NCBI GenBank assembly: GCA_021296475.1
Contig: JAGWAJ010000002.1
Location: 28,384-92,383 of the forward strand
Origin: Acidobacteriota bacterium
GTDB taxonomy: Bacteria; Acidobacteriota; Vicinamibacteria; Vicinamibacterales; UBA8438
DNA: 64,000 bases
Reading direction: 5' to 3'
Part shown: piece after piece, positions 20,434 to 30,232 of the stretch
Position numbering within the stretch: position 1 is the stretch's first letter
How the letters are laid out: every line of letters starts with the position of its first letter
Notes under the pieces: generated by a model
Told to the model about the DNA's origin: nothing
Databases searched by the model: none
Seen by the model: the letters and a program-made list of their open reading frames with translations, nothing else
Position numbers and translations under genes: made by a program

Positions 20434-20999
20434 CGCCGACCCGCGAGGGCGCTTGGGCACTGCTGACGGAGTACACGAAGGGCGAGAGCCTTCTGAAGCA
20501 CGCGCTGGCGGTCGAGGCGGCCGTCCGCGGGTACGCGGAGACGTTCGGCGAGGACGTCGAGGCCTGGGGCATCGTCGGGCTGCTCCACGACTTCGACTAC
20601 GAGCGGTGGCCCGACGCGACCGACCATCCGTTCCGCGGCAGCGAAATCCTCGAGGCGCGCGGCTACCCCGACTACCTGCGGCGCGCCATCCTGTCGCACG
20701 CCGACTACAGCGGCGTGCCGCGCGAATCGCGGCTGGAGCACACGCTGTTCGCCTGCGACGAGCTGGCCGGCTTCATCACCGCGGCGTCGCTGATCCGGCC
20801 GACCCGAAGCGTCCTCGACCTGGAGGTCCGGTCCGTGAAGAAGCGGATGAAGGACAAGGCGTTCGCGCGCGCCGTCAGCCGCGAGGACCTGCGGCGCGGA
20901 GCGGAGGAGCTCGGCTTGCCGCTCGAAGACCACATCGGCAACGTCATCCGCTTTCTGCGCGGAAGCGCGGAAGCGCTCGGGCTCCGGGGAAGCCTGTGA
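20430..20999 (+). CDS. HD-domain hydrolase-like protein
   Basis: A 189-residue protein with an HD metal-binding fold. SLLKHALAVEAAVRGYA supplies the first histidine, LLHDFDYERWP the HD pair, HPFRGSEIL a further histidine, and FACDEL the final aspartate. It resembles the HDIG-type putative phosphohydrolases found as single-domain proteins; the natural substrate is unknown. Starts at ATG 20430, overlapping the symporter stop. It heads a run of ABC genes but a functional link is not evident. Confidence 0.8.
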   Translation: MTPTREGAWALLTEYTKGESLLKHALAVEAAVRGYAETFGEDVEAWGIVGLLHDFDYERWPDATDHPFRGSEILEARGYPDYLRRAILSHADYSGVPRESRLEHTLFACDELAGFITAASLIRPTRSVLDLEVRSVKKRMKDKAFARAVSREDLRRGAEELGLPLEDHIGNVIRFLRGSAEALGLRGSL

Positions 21000-21036
21000 G
21001 CGGCGGCCGCTCGCCCGACCGCGCCCGGTGCGGACG

Positions 21037-21987
<951 letters not shown>

Positions 21988-22044
21988 CGATCCTTCCCCG
22001 CCGCCCGGTCCGGCGCCGCGGGTCCGGCTGACCGCGCCTCGGCC

Positions 22045-22884
22045 ATGGGCATTCACGACCAGAGCTACCGCCGCTACGTCGGCCCGCGGACCGAGCCGGG
22101 GGCCGCGTGGAGCGTCATCGCCTGGAGCGGGATTCGGGCCCTGCTGGCGAGGCGCATCTTCCTCGTCGTGCTGCTGTTCGCCTGGTCGCAATTCGTGGTC
22201 CGGGCGGTGCTGCTCTACCTGTCGGCGAACTTCCCGTCGATGGAGCTGATCGCGCCCTCCGTGCAGACGTTCCGCGACTTCTTCGATCAACAGAGCTTCT
22301 TCGTCTTCGTCGTCACGGTGTACGCGGGGGCAGGCCTCATCGCCAACGACCGCAGGGCCAACGCGCTGCAGATCTACCTGGCGAAGCCATTGACGCGGGC
22401 CGAGTACGTCGCCGGCAAGGCGGGCGTGCTGGTGGCCTTCCTGCTGCTGGTGACCTGGGTACCCGCGATGCTGCTGCTGGTGCTGCAGGCGATGTTCGCC
22501 GGCAATCTGACGTTCGTGCGCGAGAACCTGTTCCTCCTTCCCGCGATGACCGTCTTCGCGATGCTGGAGGTGCTGGCGGCGTCGTTCGCGATGCTCGCCC
22601 TGTCGTCGCTCTCGACCAGCGCGCGCTTCGCCGGCATGCTCTACGCGGGCGCGATTCTGTTCACGACGGCGATCTTCCAGACCGTGCGCGGCGTCACGGG
22701 ATCGAGCGCCGCGTCCTGGATCTCGCTCAGCGCGAACCTGGCCCAGGTAGGTGACGTAATCTTCGGCGTCGCACCGCGTCACGACACTCCGTGGGGCATC
22801 TCGCTGCTGATCGTCGTGGGCCTGATCGGCGCGTCGCTGGCCGTCCTGGGCTGGAGGGTCCGCGGCGTGGAGGTGGTGACGTGA
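22045..22884 (+). CDS. ABC-2 type transporter permease (pair 1)
   Basis: A 279-residue integral membrane protein with about six transmembrane helices. The ANDRRANALQIYLAKPLTRAEYVAGK segment is typical of ABC-2 (NosY-like) permeases, where it couples to the ATPase. It follows the first ATPase after 57 nt, and its stop overlaps the second ATPase start (GTGA). The substrate is unknown. Confidence 0.85.
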   Translation: MGIHDQSYRRYVGPRTEPGAAWSVIAWSGIRALLARRIFLVVLLFAWSQFVVRAVLLYLSANFPSMELIAPSVQTFRDFFDQQSFFVFVVTVYAGAGLIANDRRANALQIYLAKPLTRAEYVAGKAGVLVAFLLLVTWVPAMLLLVLQAMFAGNLTFVRENLFLLPAMTVFAMLEVLAASFAMLALSSLSTSARFAGMLYAGAILFTTAIFQTVRGVTGSSAASWISLSANLAQVGDVIFGVAPRHDTPWGISLLIVVGLIGASLAVLGWRVRGVEVVT

Positions 22885-23804
22885 GCGACGCGGTGGTCGC
22901 CGCCGAGGGGCTGTCCAAGTGGTACGGGCAGGTGATCGGCCTCAACGACGTGACCGTGGCCATACCGCCCGGCATCACGGGCCTGCTCGGACCGAACGGC
23001 GCCGGCAAGTCGACCCTCATGAAGCTGATGACCGGCCAGTTGCGGCCGAGCCAGGGGCGGGTCGCGGTGCTGGGGGCGCCAATCTGGGGCAACCCGGCCG
23101 CCTACGCCGCGGTCGGCTACTGCCCGGACCAGGACGCCTTCTACGAGCGGATGACGGGGAAGGAGTGGGTCGCCGCGCTTGCCCGCCTGCACGGCTTCGA
23201 CGCCGAGGCGGCGACCGCGGCGTCTAGCGCCGCCCTCGAGGCGGTCGACCTCTCCGAAGCCGCCGACAAGAAGATCGGCGCATACAGCAAGGGCATGCGC
23301 CAGCGCGTCAAGCTGGCCCAGGCGATCGTCCACGATCCGCGCCTGCTGGTCCTCGACGAGCCGCTCGCAGGCCTCGACCCGCTCGGACGGCGGCGGACCA
23401 TCCGCCTCATCCGGGCTTGGGCACGCGCCGGCAAGAGCGTCATCGTGTCCAGCCACATCCTGCACGAGATCGAGCTGATGACGCCGAGCATCCTGCTGAT
23501 CAACCACGGGCGGATCCTCGCGCAAGGCAACGTCCACCAGATTCGAGACCTGATCGACGAGCACCCGCACCAGGTGCGCATCAAGACGGCGTCGCCGCGC
23601 GCCCTCGCACGCCGCCTCCTGGACCTGCCCGACGTGATCGGACTGAGCTTCGAGGAGGATCGCATCGTGGTCGAAACCGGCCGGCCCGACGACTTCTACT
23701 CGGCGCTGACCGCGCTCGCGGCCGCGGGCGAGATTGCCGTCGACGAGGTGACGTCGCCGGACGACAACCTGCAGGCGGTGTTCTCCTACCTGGTGAAGTC
23801 GTGA
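22881..23804 (+). CDS. ABC-2 type transporter ATP-binding protein (pair 2)
   Basis: A 307-residue ABC ATPase: Walker A GPNGAGKSTLMK, signature YSKGMRQRVKLAQAI, Walker B LLVLDEPLAGLDP, H-loop SSHIL and a C-terminal regulatory extension. It resembles NosF and gliding/antibiotic ABC-2 ATPases. Starts with GTG 22881 in the permease stop and its own stop overlaps the next permease (GTGAGC at 23801), so three genes are translationally linked. Confidence 0.88.
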   Translation: MSDAVVAAEGLSKWYGQVIGLNDVTVAIPPGITGLLGPNGAGKSTLMKLMTGQLRPSQGRVAVLGAPIWGNPAAYAAVGYCPDQDAFYERMTGKEWVAALARLHGFDAEAATAASSAALEAVDLSEAADKKIGAYSKGMRQRVKLAQAIVHDPRLLVLDEPLAGLDPLGRRRTIRLIRAWARAGKSVIVSSHILHEIELMTPSILLINHGRILAQGNVHQIRDLIDEHPHQVRIKTASPRALARRLLDLPDVIGLSFEEDRIVVETGRPDDFYSALTALAAAGEIAVDEVTSPDDNLQAVFSYLVKS

Positions 23805-24661
23805 GCGCGGAGGCTTTCTCGCCCCCGTCGTTCGGGCGCGCGGTCGTGCGCGTGTTCGACCTGAGTCTGGGTGAGATGCTCTGGTCCCGGCGGACGCTGT
23901 TCATGGCGGTGGTCGCCGGCGGTCCCGTGCTCATCGCGGTGGCGCTCAGGCTCGCCGCGTCATCCGCGGCGGCGCGTTTCACCGGCAGCGCCGGCGGGCC
24001 GTCCTTCGCGCTGGGTGGACCGGACATCTTCGGCTTGATGATCTGGGCCTTCTACCTGCGCTTCACGGTGCCGGTGCTCGGCGTGTTCTACGGGACGTCG
24101 CTCATCGCCGACGAGGTCGAGGACAAGACGATCACCTACCTGTTCACCCGGCCGATCCCGCGCGGGGCGATTCTGGTCGGGAAGTACCTGGCCTACCTGG
24201 CCTGCACGTCAGTCGTCATCCTGCCGTCGGTGGTAGTCGTCTACTTCTCGGTGGTACCGCTCTTCGGCGGCAGCGTCGGCGCCGGCTTTCCGTCGCTCGT
24301 CGCCGACCTCGGGCTGATCGGTCTCGGGCTCGCCGTCTACGGCGCGGCATTCGCGTTCGTCGGAGCGCGCCTGCGGCGGCCGCTCCTGAGCGGGCTGCTC
24401 TTCATCTTCGGCTGGGAGCCGGTGGTGGTGGTCGTGCCCGGCTACATGAAGAACCTGACCGTCGCCTACTATCTGCAGGGCCTCGTCCCCCATGCTGCGC
24501 CGCAGGACGAGGCGATGACGCTGCTGCGGTCCGCGCTCCGGACGTTCGAGCCGGCGCCCGCCGCGTGGATCTGCGTGTTGGCGCTGGTGGCCATCTGGGT
24601 CGTGACGCTGGGGGCGGCGGTCCGGGCGGTGGAGCGGCGCGAGTACGTGCTGGAGCGCTGA
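23801..24661 (+). CDS. ABC-2 type transporter permease (pair 2)
   Basis: A 286-residue membrane protein with about six helices. It contains IADEVEDKTITYLFTRPIPRG, the ABC-2 coupling helix pattern. Together with the preceding three genes it could form two separate exporters or one complex with two different ATPases and two different permeases. The GTG start at 23801 overlaps the ATPase stop. Confidence 0.85.
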   Translation: MSAEAFSPPSFGRAVVRVFDLSLGEMLWSRRTLFMAVVAGGPVLIAVALRLAASSAAARFTGSAGGPSFALGGPDIFGLMIWAFYLRFTVPVLGVFYGTSLIADEVEDKTITYLFTRPIPRGAILVGKYLAYLACTSVVILPSVVVVYFSVVPLFGGSVGAGFPSLVADLGLIGLGLAVYGAAFAFVGARLRRPLLSGLLFIFGWEPVVVVVPGYMKNLTVAYYLQGLVPHAAPQDEAMTLLRSALRTFEPAPAAWICVLALVAIWVVTLGAAVRAVERREYVLER

Positions 24662-24733
24662 ACGGCAATCGAATCCGCCGGCGGACGGCGCGGTCCGTGC
24701 AGCGCCGCCGGAACCCGCGGCGGCGGCCGGACG

Positions 24734-24753
24734 TATACTCTGGCGTGGGAGGA
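24734..24753 (+). promoter_or_regulatory. Candidate -10 box and RBS of the 24759 gene
   Basis: TATACT at 24734-24739, followed by GGGAGGA at 24747-24753 and the ATG at 24759. The -10 and the RBS are close together, which implies a very short leader (about 13 nt). Confidence 0.4.
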
Positions 24754-24758
24754 CGGCG

Positions 24759-25814
24759 ATGACCACACGGACGTGCTGCGTGTGCCTGGGCGCCGGGGGC
24801 ATCCTGGCCGCCGGGTTGGTGGGCGGTCTCGCCGCCTACTTGCAGGGTGGCCCTGCCGCGGCGGCGCAAGGCCGGCCCGACCAATTCCGCTACATTCCCG
24901 CGGACGCCCACCTCGTGGCCTTCGCCGACGTACGCGCCGTGATGACTTCGGATCTGCGCGAGCGGTTGCAGGAACGCCAGCCCGAGGACGACAGGTCCGA
25001 CTTCGAGTCGCGCACGGGGATCCGGATGGCGTCGGACATCGACGAGGCGCTGGTGTGTCTGGCGCCGGACCCCTCCGACGCCGCGAGCCTCCTGGTAATG
25101 CTGAGCGGGCGCTTCGACCAGCAGCGTCTCGAGGCGCTGGCGGTCGAGAACGGGGGGACGGTCTCCGAGTACGACGGGCACAAGATCATCGCCACAACCA
25201 TCGGCGACAGCCGGCTGGCGATGGCCTTCGTGGAGCCGGGCGTGCTTGCGGTAGGGTCCGAGGCACTGGTTCTCGGGGCGATCGGCCTCGTCGACGGGGG
25301 CGACAACGTCACGGCGAACGCTCGTCTGATGACGCTGTTCTCCAAGGTGGATCCCGGCAGCAATGCGTGGGCGGTCGGCGATCTCGACCGGGCCGGCTCC
25401 GGCGCCTGGATGCCCGAGGGGCTCGATCCCCGGGCGTTGCGGGTCACCGCCTTCTCCGTCGCCGGAAGGGTGAACGGCGGTGTCCGCCTGACGTTGCAGG
25501 TGGAGACGCCGGACGAGGCCGCCAGCCAGAACCTGCGCGACATCCTGCAGGGATTTCTCGCGCTTGCCCGGATGCAGGCCGATGCACAGCCGGAGATCGC
25601 CGCGATCCTCGATTCGGTCCAGCTTCGCGCCGCGCCCGAGGAGTACGTCGTCAGCCTCTCGATGACGCTGCCGACCGCGACGGTGGAATGGCTCTGGGAT
25701 CAGGCCCTCGAAGGCGCAGGCGGCGCCGGCTCCGTCGAGCCTTCGCTTCCACGTCCCTCGCCGGGCCCGGAGGATCCCGCTCCCGACCGGGGCGGTACGA
25801 CGCCTCCCGGCTAG
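24759..25814 (+). CDS. Exported protein of unknown function
   Basis: Not recognised with confidence. The 351-residue protein has an N-terminal signal sequence or anchor (CVCLGAGGILAAGLVGGLAAYL, cut here by words only), then a soluble domain starting at FRYIPADAHLVAFADVRAVM. The phrase patterns (LEALAVENGGTVSEYDGHKI, MAFVEPGVLAVGSE) resemble DUF3352-like or other periplasmic proteins that measure fitted values over repeated modules. The C-terminus is proline-rich and probably disordered. It has its own promoter and follows the ABC genes. Cys6 and Cys7 lie at the very N-terminus but there is no lipobox. Confidence 0.6.
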   Translation: MTTRTCCVCLGAGGILAAGLVGGLAAYLQGGPAAAAQGRPDQFRYIPADAHLVAFADVRAVMTSDLRERLQERQPEDDRSDFESRTGIRMASDIDEALVCLAPDPSDAASLLVMLSGRFDQQRLEALAVENGGTVSEYDGHKIIATTIGDSRLAMAFVEPGVLAVGSEALVLGAIGLVDGGDNVTANARLMTLFSKVDPGSNAWAVGDLDRAGSGAWMPEGLDPRALRVTAFSVAGRVNGGVRLTLQVETPDEAASQNLRDILQGFLALARMQADAQPEIAAILDSVQLRAAPEEYVVSLSMTLPTATVEWLWDQALEGAGGAGSVEPSLPRPSPGPEDPAPDRGGTTPPG

Positions 25815-25864
25815 GGCGGCGGGGAGAAATCCACGCCATTGGCGGCCCAGGGCCTTGCGTTCTG

Positions 25865-25920
25865 GAACGCGCCGCCTCCCCGCGGGAACGCAGACTCCCT
25901 GCCGGGTTGGCCGGGCGGCG
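25865..25920. repeat. Intergenic repeat related to the hairpin family (partial)
   Basis: In the gap after the exported protein, GGGAACGCAGACTCCCTGCC and the following GGTTGGCCGGGCGGC match one arm and the flank of the elements at 1811 and 11207. Only a partial copy by eye. Confidence 0.4.
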
Positions 25921-25936
25921 CAGCGGCGTTGATTCC

Positions 25937-26353
25937 TTGACCCCGCGGCACATCTTCTTCTACGGCACCCTGATGCGCGGATTTGCCCTGCGCGAGCGGG
26001 CGGCCATCGAGCCGTGGATCCGTTTCGCCGGATGCGGCGTCGTCCGCGGAGCCCTGTTCGACCTCGGACCCTATCCGGCCCTGGTAGCTGGGAGCGGGAC
26101 GGTGCGCGGCGAGGTCTACCTCTGCGTCGACCCGGGGAGGCTGCTGCCGCGCGCCGACGCGCTGGAGCACTTCGATCCGGACCGGCCTCGGGCGGGGGAG
26201 TACCGGCGCGAGGCGTTGCCGGCGCGGCTCGACGACGGCCGCACGCTCACGGTCTGGGCGTACATCTACAACCGGCCCCTGGGCGCCGCGGCCCTTCTCC
26301 CGGCGGGCGACTATCGGCTGCGCGCCGCGACACCACAGGGCCCTGCCAAGTGA
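25937..26353 (+). CDS. Gamma-glutamylcyclotransferase-like (AIG2/GGCT) protein
   Basis: Small enzyme of the GGCT superfamily, which releases 5-oxoproline from gamma-glutamyl compounds. It has 138 residues. The diagnostic substrate loop FFYGTLMRG is at the N-terminus, with GEVYLCVDP and the conserved acid in LEHFDPDRP following, and VWAYIYN near the end. TTG 25937 is the likely start because the next ATG lies after the YGTL motif; initiation is therefore uncertain and no good RBS is seen. It ends 44 bp before the dehydrogenase gene. Confidence 0.78.
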   Translation: MTPRHIFFYGTLMRGFALRERAAIEPWIRFAGCGVVRGALFDLGPYPALVAGSGTVRGEVYLCVDPGRLLPRADALEHFDPDRPRAGEYRREALPARLDDGRTLTVWAYIYNRPLGAAALLPAGDYRLRAATPQGPAK

Positions 26354-26397
26354 CTTTGCTATGATCGGGTGTTCGGCAGGGTTGCAGGTGCGTCGCC

Positions 26398-27258
26398 ATG
26401 GAAGAAGACGAGAGCTTTCGGACGGTCGGAGTCGTCGGCTGCGGGCTGATGGGATCGGGCATCGCGCAGGTGTGCGCCCACGCCGGCATCCCGACCCGCG
26501 TGCGCGAGGTCGACGAGGCGCTCCTCGCGCGGGGTCTGGGGCGGATCGACGACTTCCTCGCCGCCGGGGTCGAGCGCGGCCGGACAACGCCCGAGGACGC
26601 GGCCCGGGTGAAGGCCAACCTCTCGGGAACGACCCGCCTCGACGACCTCGCCGGATGCGACCTCGTCATCGAGGCGATCGTCGAGCGAGCCGAGGCGAAG
26701 CGGGAGACGTTCTCTGCGCTCGAGGGGATCGTCGGCCCGGACACGGTGTTCGCGTCGAACACGTCGTCGCTCTGCATCACGGAGCTCGCGACGGCGACCG
26801 GGCGGCCCGACCGGTTCGTCGGCCTGCACTTCTTCAGCCCGGTGCCGATCATGAAGCTCGTCGAGGTCATCCGCGGCCTCGCGACCAGCGACACGACCTT
26901 CGAGCGGGCCCTGGCGTTCGGCCGGACCCTCGGCAAGGAACCGGTGACTGCGCCGGACCGGCCGGGATTCATCGCCAACCGCCTCCTGATTCCCTACCTT
27001 CTCGATGCCGTGCGCGCCCACGAGTCGGGCGCCGGGACTATCGAGGACATCGACAAGACGATGACCCTCGGGTGCGGCTATCCGATGGGGCCGTTCACGC
27101 TTCTGGACTTCGTGGGGCTCGATACGGCGTACTCCATCGCGAACATCATGTACGACGAGTTCCGGGATCCGAAGTACGCTCCGCCGCCGCTCCTCAAGCG
27201 CATGGTGCTGGCGGGCCGGCTGGGCCGCAAGAGCGGACGGGGCTTCTACGCGTACTGA
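26398..27258 (+). CDS. 3-hydroxyacyl-CoA (3-hydroxybutyryl-CoA) dehydrogenase
   Basis: NAD-dependent oxidation of 3-hydroxyacyl-CoA (or reduction of acetoacetyl-CoA). It has 286 residues, the size of single-domain HbdA/PaaH. Rossmann motif [15 protein letters not shown], catalytic region [12 protein letters not shown] and [17 protein letters not shown] with the active-site histidine, then the C-terminal helical domain ending [11 protein letters not shown]. The stop overlaps folE (TGATG). A TATGAT lies at 26360. Substrate chain length cannot be read from the sequence. Confidence 0.92.
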   Translation: MEEDESFRTVGVVGCGLMGSGIAQVCAHAGIPTRVREVDEALLARGLGRIDDFLAAGVERGRTTPEDAARVKANLSGTTRLDDLAGCDLVIEAIVERAEAKRETFSALEGIVGPDTVFASNTSSLCITELATATGRPDRFVGLHFFSPVPIMKLVEVIRGLATSDTTFERALAFGRTLGKEPVTAPDRPGFIANRLLIPYLLDAVRAHESGAGTIEDIDKTMTLGCGYPMGPFTLLDFVGLDTAYSIANIMYDEFRDPKYAPPPLLKRMVLAGRLGRKSGRGFYAY

Positions 27259-27902
27259 TGTCCGACACGACACGCGACGCTCGTATCCGCGGGGCGGTCG
27301 AGGTCCTGCTGTCGGAGATCGGCGAGGATCCGGCCCGCGAGGGCCTGCTCCGAACGCCCGAGCGCGTCGCGCGCTCGCTGCGCTTCCTGACGAGCGGGTA
27401 TGGCCGCGACATCGACCACGTCCTGAACGACGCCCGTTTCTCGGTGGCCTGCGACGAGATGGTCCTCGTGCGCAACATCGACTTCTACAGCCTCTGCGAG
27501 CATCACCTGCTGCCGTTCTTCGGCAAGTGCCACGTCGCCTACGTGCCGCGCGACAAGGTGGTGGGGCTCAGCAAGATCCCGCGCATCGTCGACGTCTTCG
27601 CGCGCCGGCTGCAGGTGCAGGAGCGGCTGACGAACCAGATCGCCGAGGTCATCCACGACAAGCTCAACCCGCTGGGTGTCGGCGTCGTGCTCGAAGCGAC
27701 CCACCTCTGCATGGTGATGCGGGGGGTCGAGAAGCAGAACTCGTTCGCGACGACGAGTGCCATGCTCGGCTCGTTCCGGAAGGATGCCCGTACCCGCATG
27801 GAGTTCCTCAACCTGCTGCACGGCCGGGGCGAGCGGGCGGCCGCGGCAGAGCCGTTCGGCGCGGCGTCGGGGACACACCTGACTGCCGCCGGGGATCGAT
27901 GA
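27258..27902 (+). CDS. folE: GTP cyclohydrolase I
   Basis: First enzyme of folate (tetrahydrobiopterin/queuosine precursor) synthesis: GTP to dihydroneopterin triphosphate. It has 214 residues. The zinc ligands are in [12 protein letters not shown] (C80, H83) and HLCMVMRG (C151), which marks the zinc-dependent FolE1 type. Also [20 protein letters not shown]. The last ~20 residues ([13 protein letters not shown]...) are an unconserved tail. ATG 27258 overlaps the previous stop, and the stop overlaps the next start (ATGA). Confidence 0.95.
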   Translation: MSDTTRDARIRGAVEVLLSEIGEDPAREGLLRTPERVARSLRFLTSGYGRDIDHVLNDARFSVACDEMVLVRNIDFYSLCEHHLLPFFGKCHVAYVPRDKVVGLSKIPRIVDVFARRLQVQERLTNQIAEVIHDKLNPLGVGVVLEATHLCMVMRGVEKQNSFATTSAMLGSFRKDARTRMEFLNLLHGRGERAAAAEPFGAASGTHLTAAGDR

Positions 27903-28504
27903 TCCGCGCTGCGCTCCGGATCGCGGCGGCGGTGCTGATGCCGGCGGCGGTGGCCCAGGCGGGTGGGCAGGACTCCCGGGTCGAGGCTGCCGAGGTCCGG
28001 TGCCCGGCCGTGCTGGGCGTCGGCGTGGCGACCGACGTCGTCTTCTGCGACGTGGCGATCCGGAACGAGGCCGGGAGGGGCATCCTGGTCGTCATCCCGG
28101 CGCGCCGCGGGGAGGCGACGGTCTCGTTCACCCTGCACAACCGCCACACCTACTCGGAGAGCGAGACGCGCGCCGGACGCGCGTACACGGAGTACACCGC
28201 GGAGGTCGCGGTGGCGGCCCTTGACGGTCGGGTGCTGGGACGGCGCTACATCCTGAGCGAGTTCCGGTCGGCCGGCGACCTGGTCGACCGGGTGACCGGC
28301 GGCGCCGGTCCGGACGGCCTCAAGGCAGTGGTGCCGACCGGCCGCGAGCGCGTGTTCGTGACCGTCCCCGAGGACATCGACACCATCGCCATCGTCGGGC
28401 AGAGTCTGGAGGTGGTCCGCGTCGACGGGCGGGAGACCTTTCGGACCCCGGGTCGCCCGGTGGCCGTCATCAGCGAAGTCGAGGTGGAGTACCGGGCTCC
28501 CTGA
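27899..28504 (+). CDS. Exported protein of unknown function
   Basis: A 201-residue protein with a signal peptide ([24 protein letters not shown]) and a beta-rich soluble domain. I recognise no family. It contains [20 protein letters not shown] and a repeated alternating hydrophobic pattern ([20 protein letters not shown]). Its start is inside the folE stop, so it is co-translated with a cytoplasmic enzyme, which need not mean a shared function. Confidence 0.6.
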   Translation: MIRAALRIAAAVLMPAAVAQAGGQDSRVEAAEVRCPAVLGVGVATDVVFCDVAIRNEAGRGILVVIPARRGEATVSFTLHNRHTYSESETRAGRAYTEYTAEVAVAALDGRVLGRRYILSEFRSAGDLVDRVTGGAGPDGLKAVVPTGRERVFVTVPEDIDTIAIVGQSLEVVRVDGRETFRTPGRPVAVISEVEVEYRAP

Positions 28505-28526
28505 ACGAAGGACGACAGGACATCCC

Positions 28527-29522
28527 GTGAGCGTGCACGATCTCGTCATCGTCGGGGCCGGCCCGGCCGGCCTCGCCACCGCCATCGCCGCCCAACGGGC
28601 GGGGCTAGACTTCCGCATCTTCGAGAAGGGCGTGCTCGTCAATGCGCTCTTCCACTTTCCGAGCCAGATGGTCTTCTTCACGACGCCGGACCTGCTCGAG
28701 ATCGGAGGGCTGCCGTTCGTGACCCCGCACGGCAAGCCGACCCGCGACGAGACCCTGCGCTACTACCGGCGGGTGGTCGACAGCTTCGGCCTCGACATCG
28801 GCTTCGGCTACCGCGTGACCGCCGTGACGCCGGAGGGCGAGGGCGGAGGGTTCACGGTCCGCACCTCGGATGCCGCGGGCGCGGAAGAGACGTGGCGCGC
28901 GCGCACCGTCGTCGTCGCAAACGGGTGCTACGACCATCCCAACCGGCTCGGGGTCCCCGGCGAGGACCTGCCGCACGTCTCGCACTACTACACGGAGCCG
29001 CACGAGTTCTACCGGCGGCGCGTCGTCGTGGTCGGCGGCAAGAACTCCGCCGCGGAGGCGGCGCTCGATCTGTACCGCAGCGGGGCGGAGGTCACGCTCG
29101 TGCACCGCCGGGCCGAGCTCGGGTCTTCCATCAAGTACTGGGTGCGGCCGGACATCGAGAACCGGATCCAGGAAGGCTCGATCGCGGCGCGCTTCGAGAC
29201 GCGGGTGGTGGAGATCCGACCGCGGGAGGTGGTGGTCGAGCGCGACGGCGTCCGCGATACGCTGCCTGCCGAGGGCGTCTTCCTGCTGACCGGCTACCTT
29301 GCCGACCTCGATTTCCTGCGCAGCGCCGGCATCGCAGTGGCCCCGAACAACGTGCCGCGCCACGACCCGGACTCGTTCGAGACCAACGTCCCCGGGCTCT
29401 ATCTGGCCGGTGCGGTCGTCGCCGGCGCCAATCGGGGCGAGGTATTCATCGAGAACGGCCGCTTCCACGGGAAGGTCGTCGTCGACCGCATCGCCCAGCG
29501 GTTGGGCCGAGTCCGATCGTAG
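28527..29522 (+). CDS. ypdA: YpdA-family bacillithiol disulfide reductase (FAD/NAD(P))
   Basis: Flavoprotein that reduces bacillithiol disulfide with NADPH in organisms that use bacillithiol instead of glutathione. It has 331 residues: FAD motif VIVGAGPAGLATAIAAQ at the N-terminus, NADP motif VVVGGKNSAAEAALDLYRSG, and the YpdA-typical segments NALFHFPSQMVFFTTPDLLEIGG and WVRPDIENRIQEGSI. No CXXC disulfide is present, as in YpdA. GTG 28527 follows AAGGACGACAGGA. Bacillithiol use in this organism is an inference. Confidence 0.88.
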   Translation: MSVHDLVIVGAGPAGLATAIAAQRAGLDFRIFEKGVLVNALFHFPSQMVFFTTPDLLEIGGLPFVTPHGKPTRDETLRYYRRVVDSFGLDIGFGYRVTAVTPEGEGGGFTVRTSDAAGAEETWRARTVVVANGCYDHPNRLGVPGEDLPHVSHYYTEPHEFYRRRVVVVGGKNSAAEAALDLYRSGAEVTLVHRRAELGSSIKYWVRPDIENRIQEGSIAARFETRVVEIRPREVVVERDGVRDTLPAEGVFLLTGYLADLDFLRSAGIAVAPNNVPRHDPDSFETNVPGLYLAGAVVAGANRGEVFIENGRFHGKVVVDRIAQRLGRVRS

Positions 29523-29589
29523 CCCGCCCAGGAACGCCTCTTGCCCCGGAACCGGCGCCGGCCGGCCGCCCCTCAGCCCTCCCGCGTCG

Positions 29590-30231
29590 TCACTGAACGC
29601 GCGGCCGCGGGTGGGAGCTGCCGGCGGCCGCCACCCGCATCTCCAGCAGGTCGACCAGCGACTCGCAACGCGCCAGGACGCCTTCGCGCTCGAGCAGCAA
29701 CTGCTTCTCGACCGGCTCGAACTCCAGGTATTGCGCGAGCGCGTTGACGAGGTGATCGTCGGCCATCTCCCGCGGCACGGTCGACTCCGAGCCGACGTCG
29801 CGCAGCCGCCGATCCAGCAGCGCTTCGACCCGCTGCCGGGCCGACCGCAGCCGCGCCCGCTCGTCCGCGGCGGTCCGCTCGGGCAGCGCGTCGACGGAGG
29901 CCACCCGGTAGGCGTTCCGCAGCGCCTCGGTGCGCACGCGGAACTTCTCGACGCCGCGCAGCACGATGTTGTAGCGCCCGTCGGGCAGGTTCTCAGCGTG
30001 GGTAATGACGCCCGCGCAGCCGATCGGGTAGACCTGCGGAGCCGACTCCTCGGCCGCGCCCTCGCGCAGCAGCACCATGCCGATGATCCGGTCCCCGTCG
30101 AGGGCATCGCGCACCATGTTGCGGTAGCGCCTTTCGAAGATGTGCAGCGGCAGGAAGACGTTGGGGAAGAGGACGACGTTCGGAAGGGGAAAGATAGGGA
30201 TGTCCGGCGGCAGCGTCGTGGTGGCCGTCAC
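29590..30231 (-). CDS. LON-substrate-binding domain protein
   Basis: A 213-residue protein with the N-terminal domain of Lon peptidase (PF02190-like): LPPDIPIFPLPNVVLFPNVFLPLHIFE at the start, then GMVLLREGA and IGCAGVITHAENLPDGRYNIVLRG. No ATPase or protease part. The C-terminal half is helical. Single-domain LON proteins are common but their substrate is unknown. Starts at GTG 30231, one base after the TGA of the VWA gene, so it is the last gene of an AAA-VWA-LON unit. Confidence 0.85.
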   Translation of the reverse strand: MTATTTLPPDIPIFPLPNVVLFPNVFLPLHIFERRYRNMVRDALDGDRIIGMVLLREGAAEESAPQVYPIGCAGVITHAENLPDGRYNIVLRGVEKFRVRTEALRNAYRVASVDALPERTAADERARLRSARQRVEALLDRRLRDVGSESTVPREMADDHLVNALAQYLEFEPVEKQLLLEREGVLARCESLVDLLEMRVAAAGSSHPRPRVQ

Positions 30232-30232
30232 T

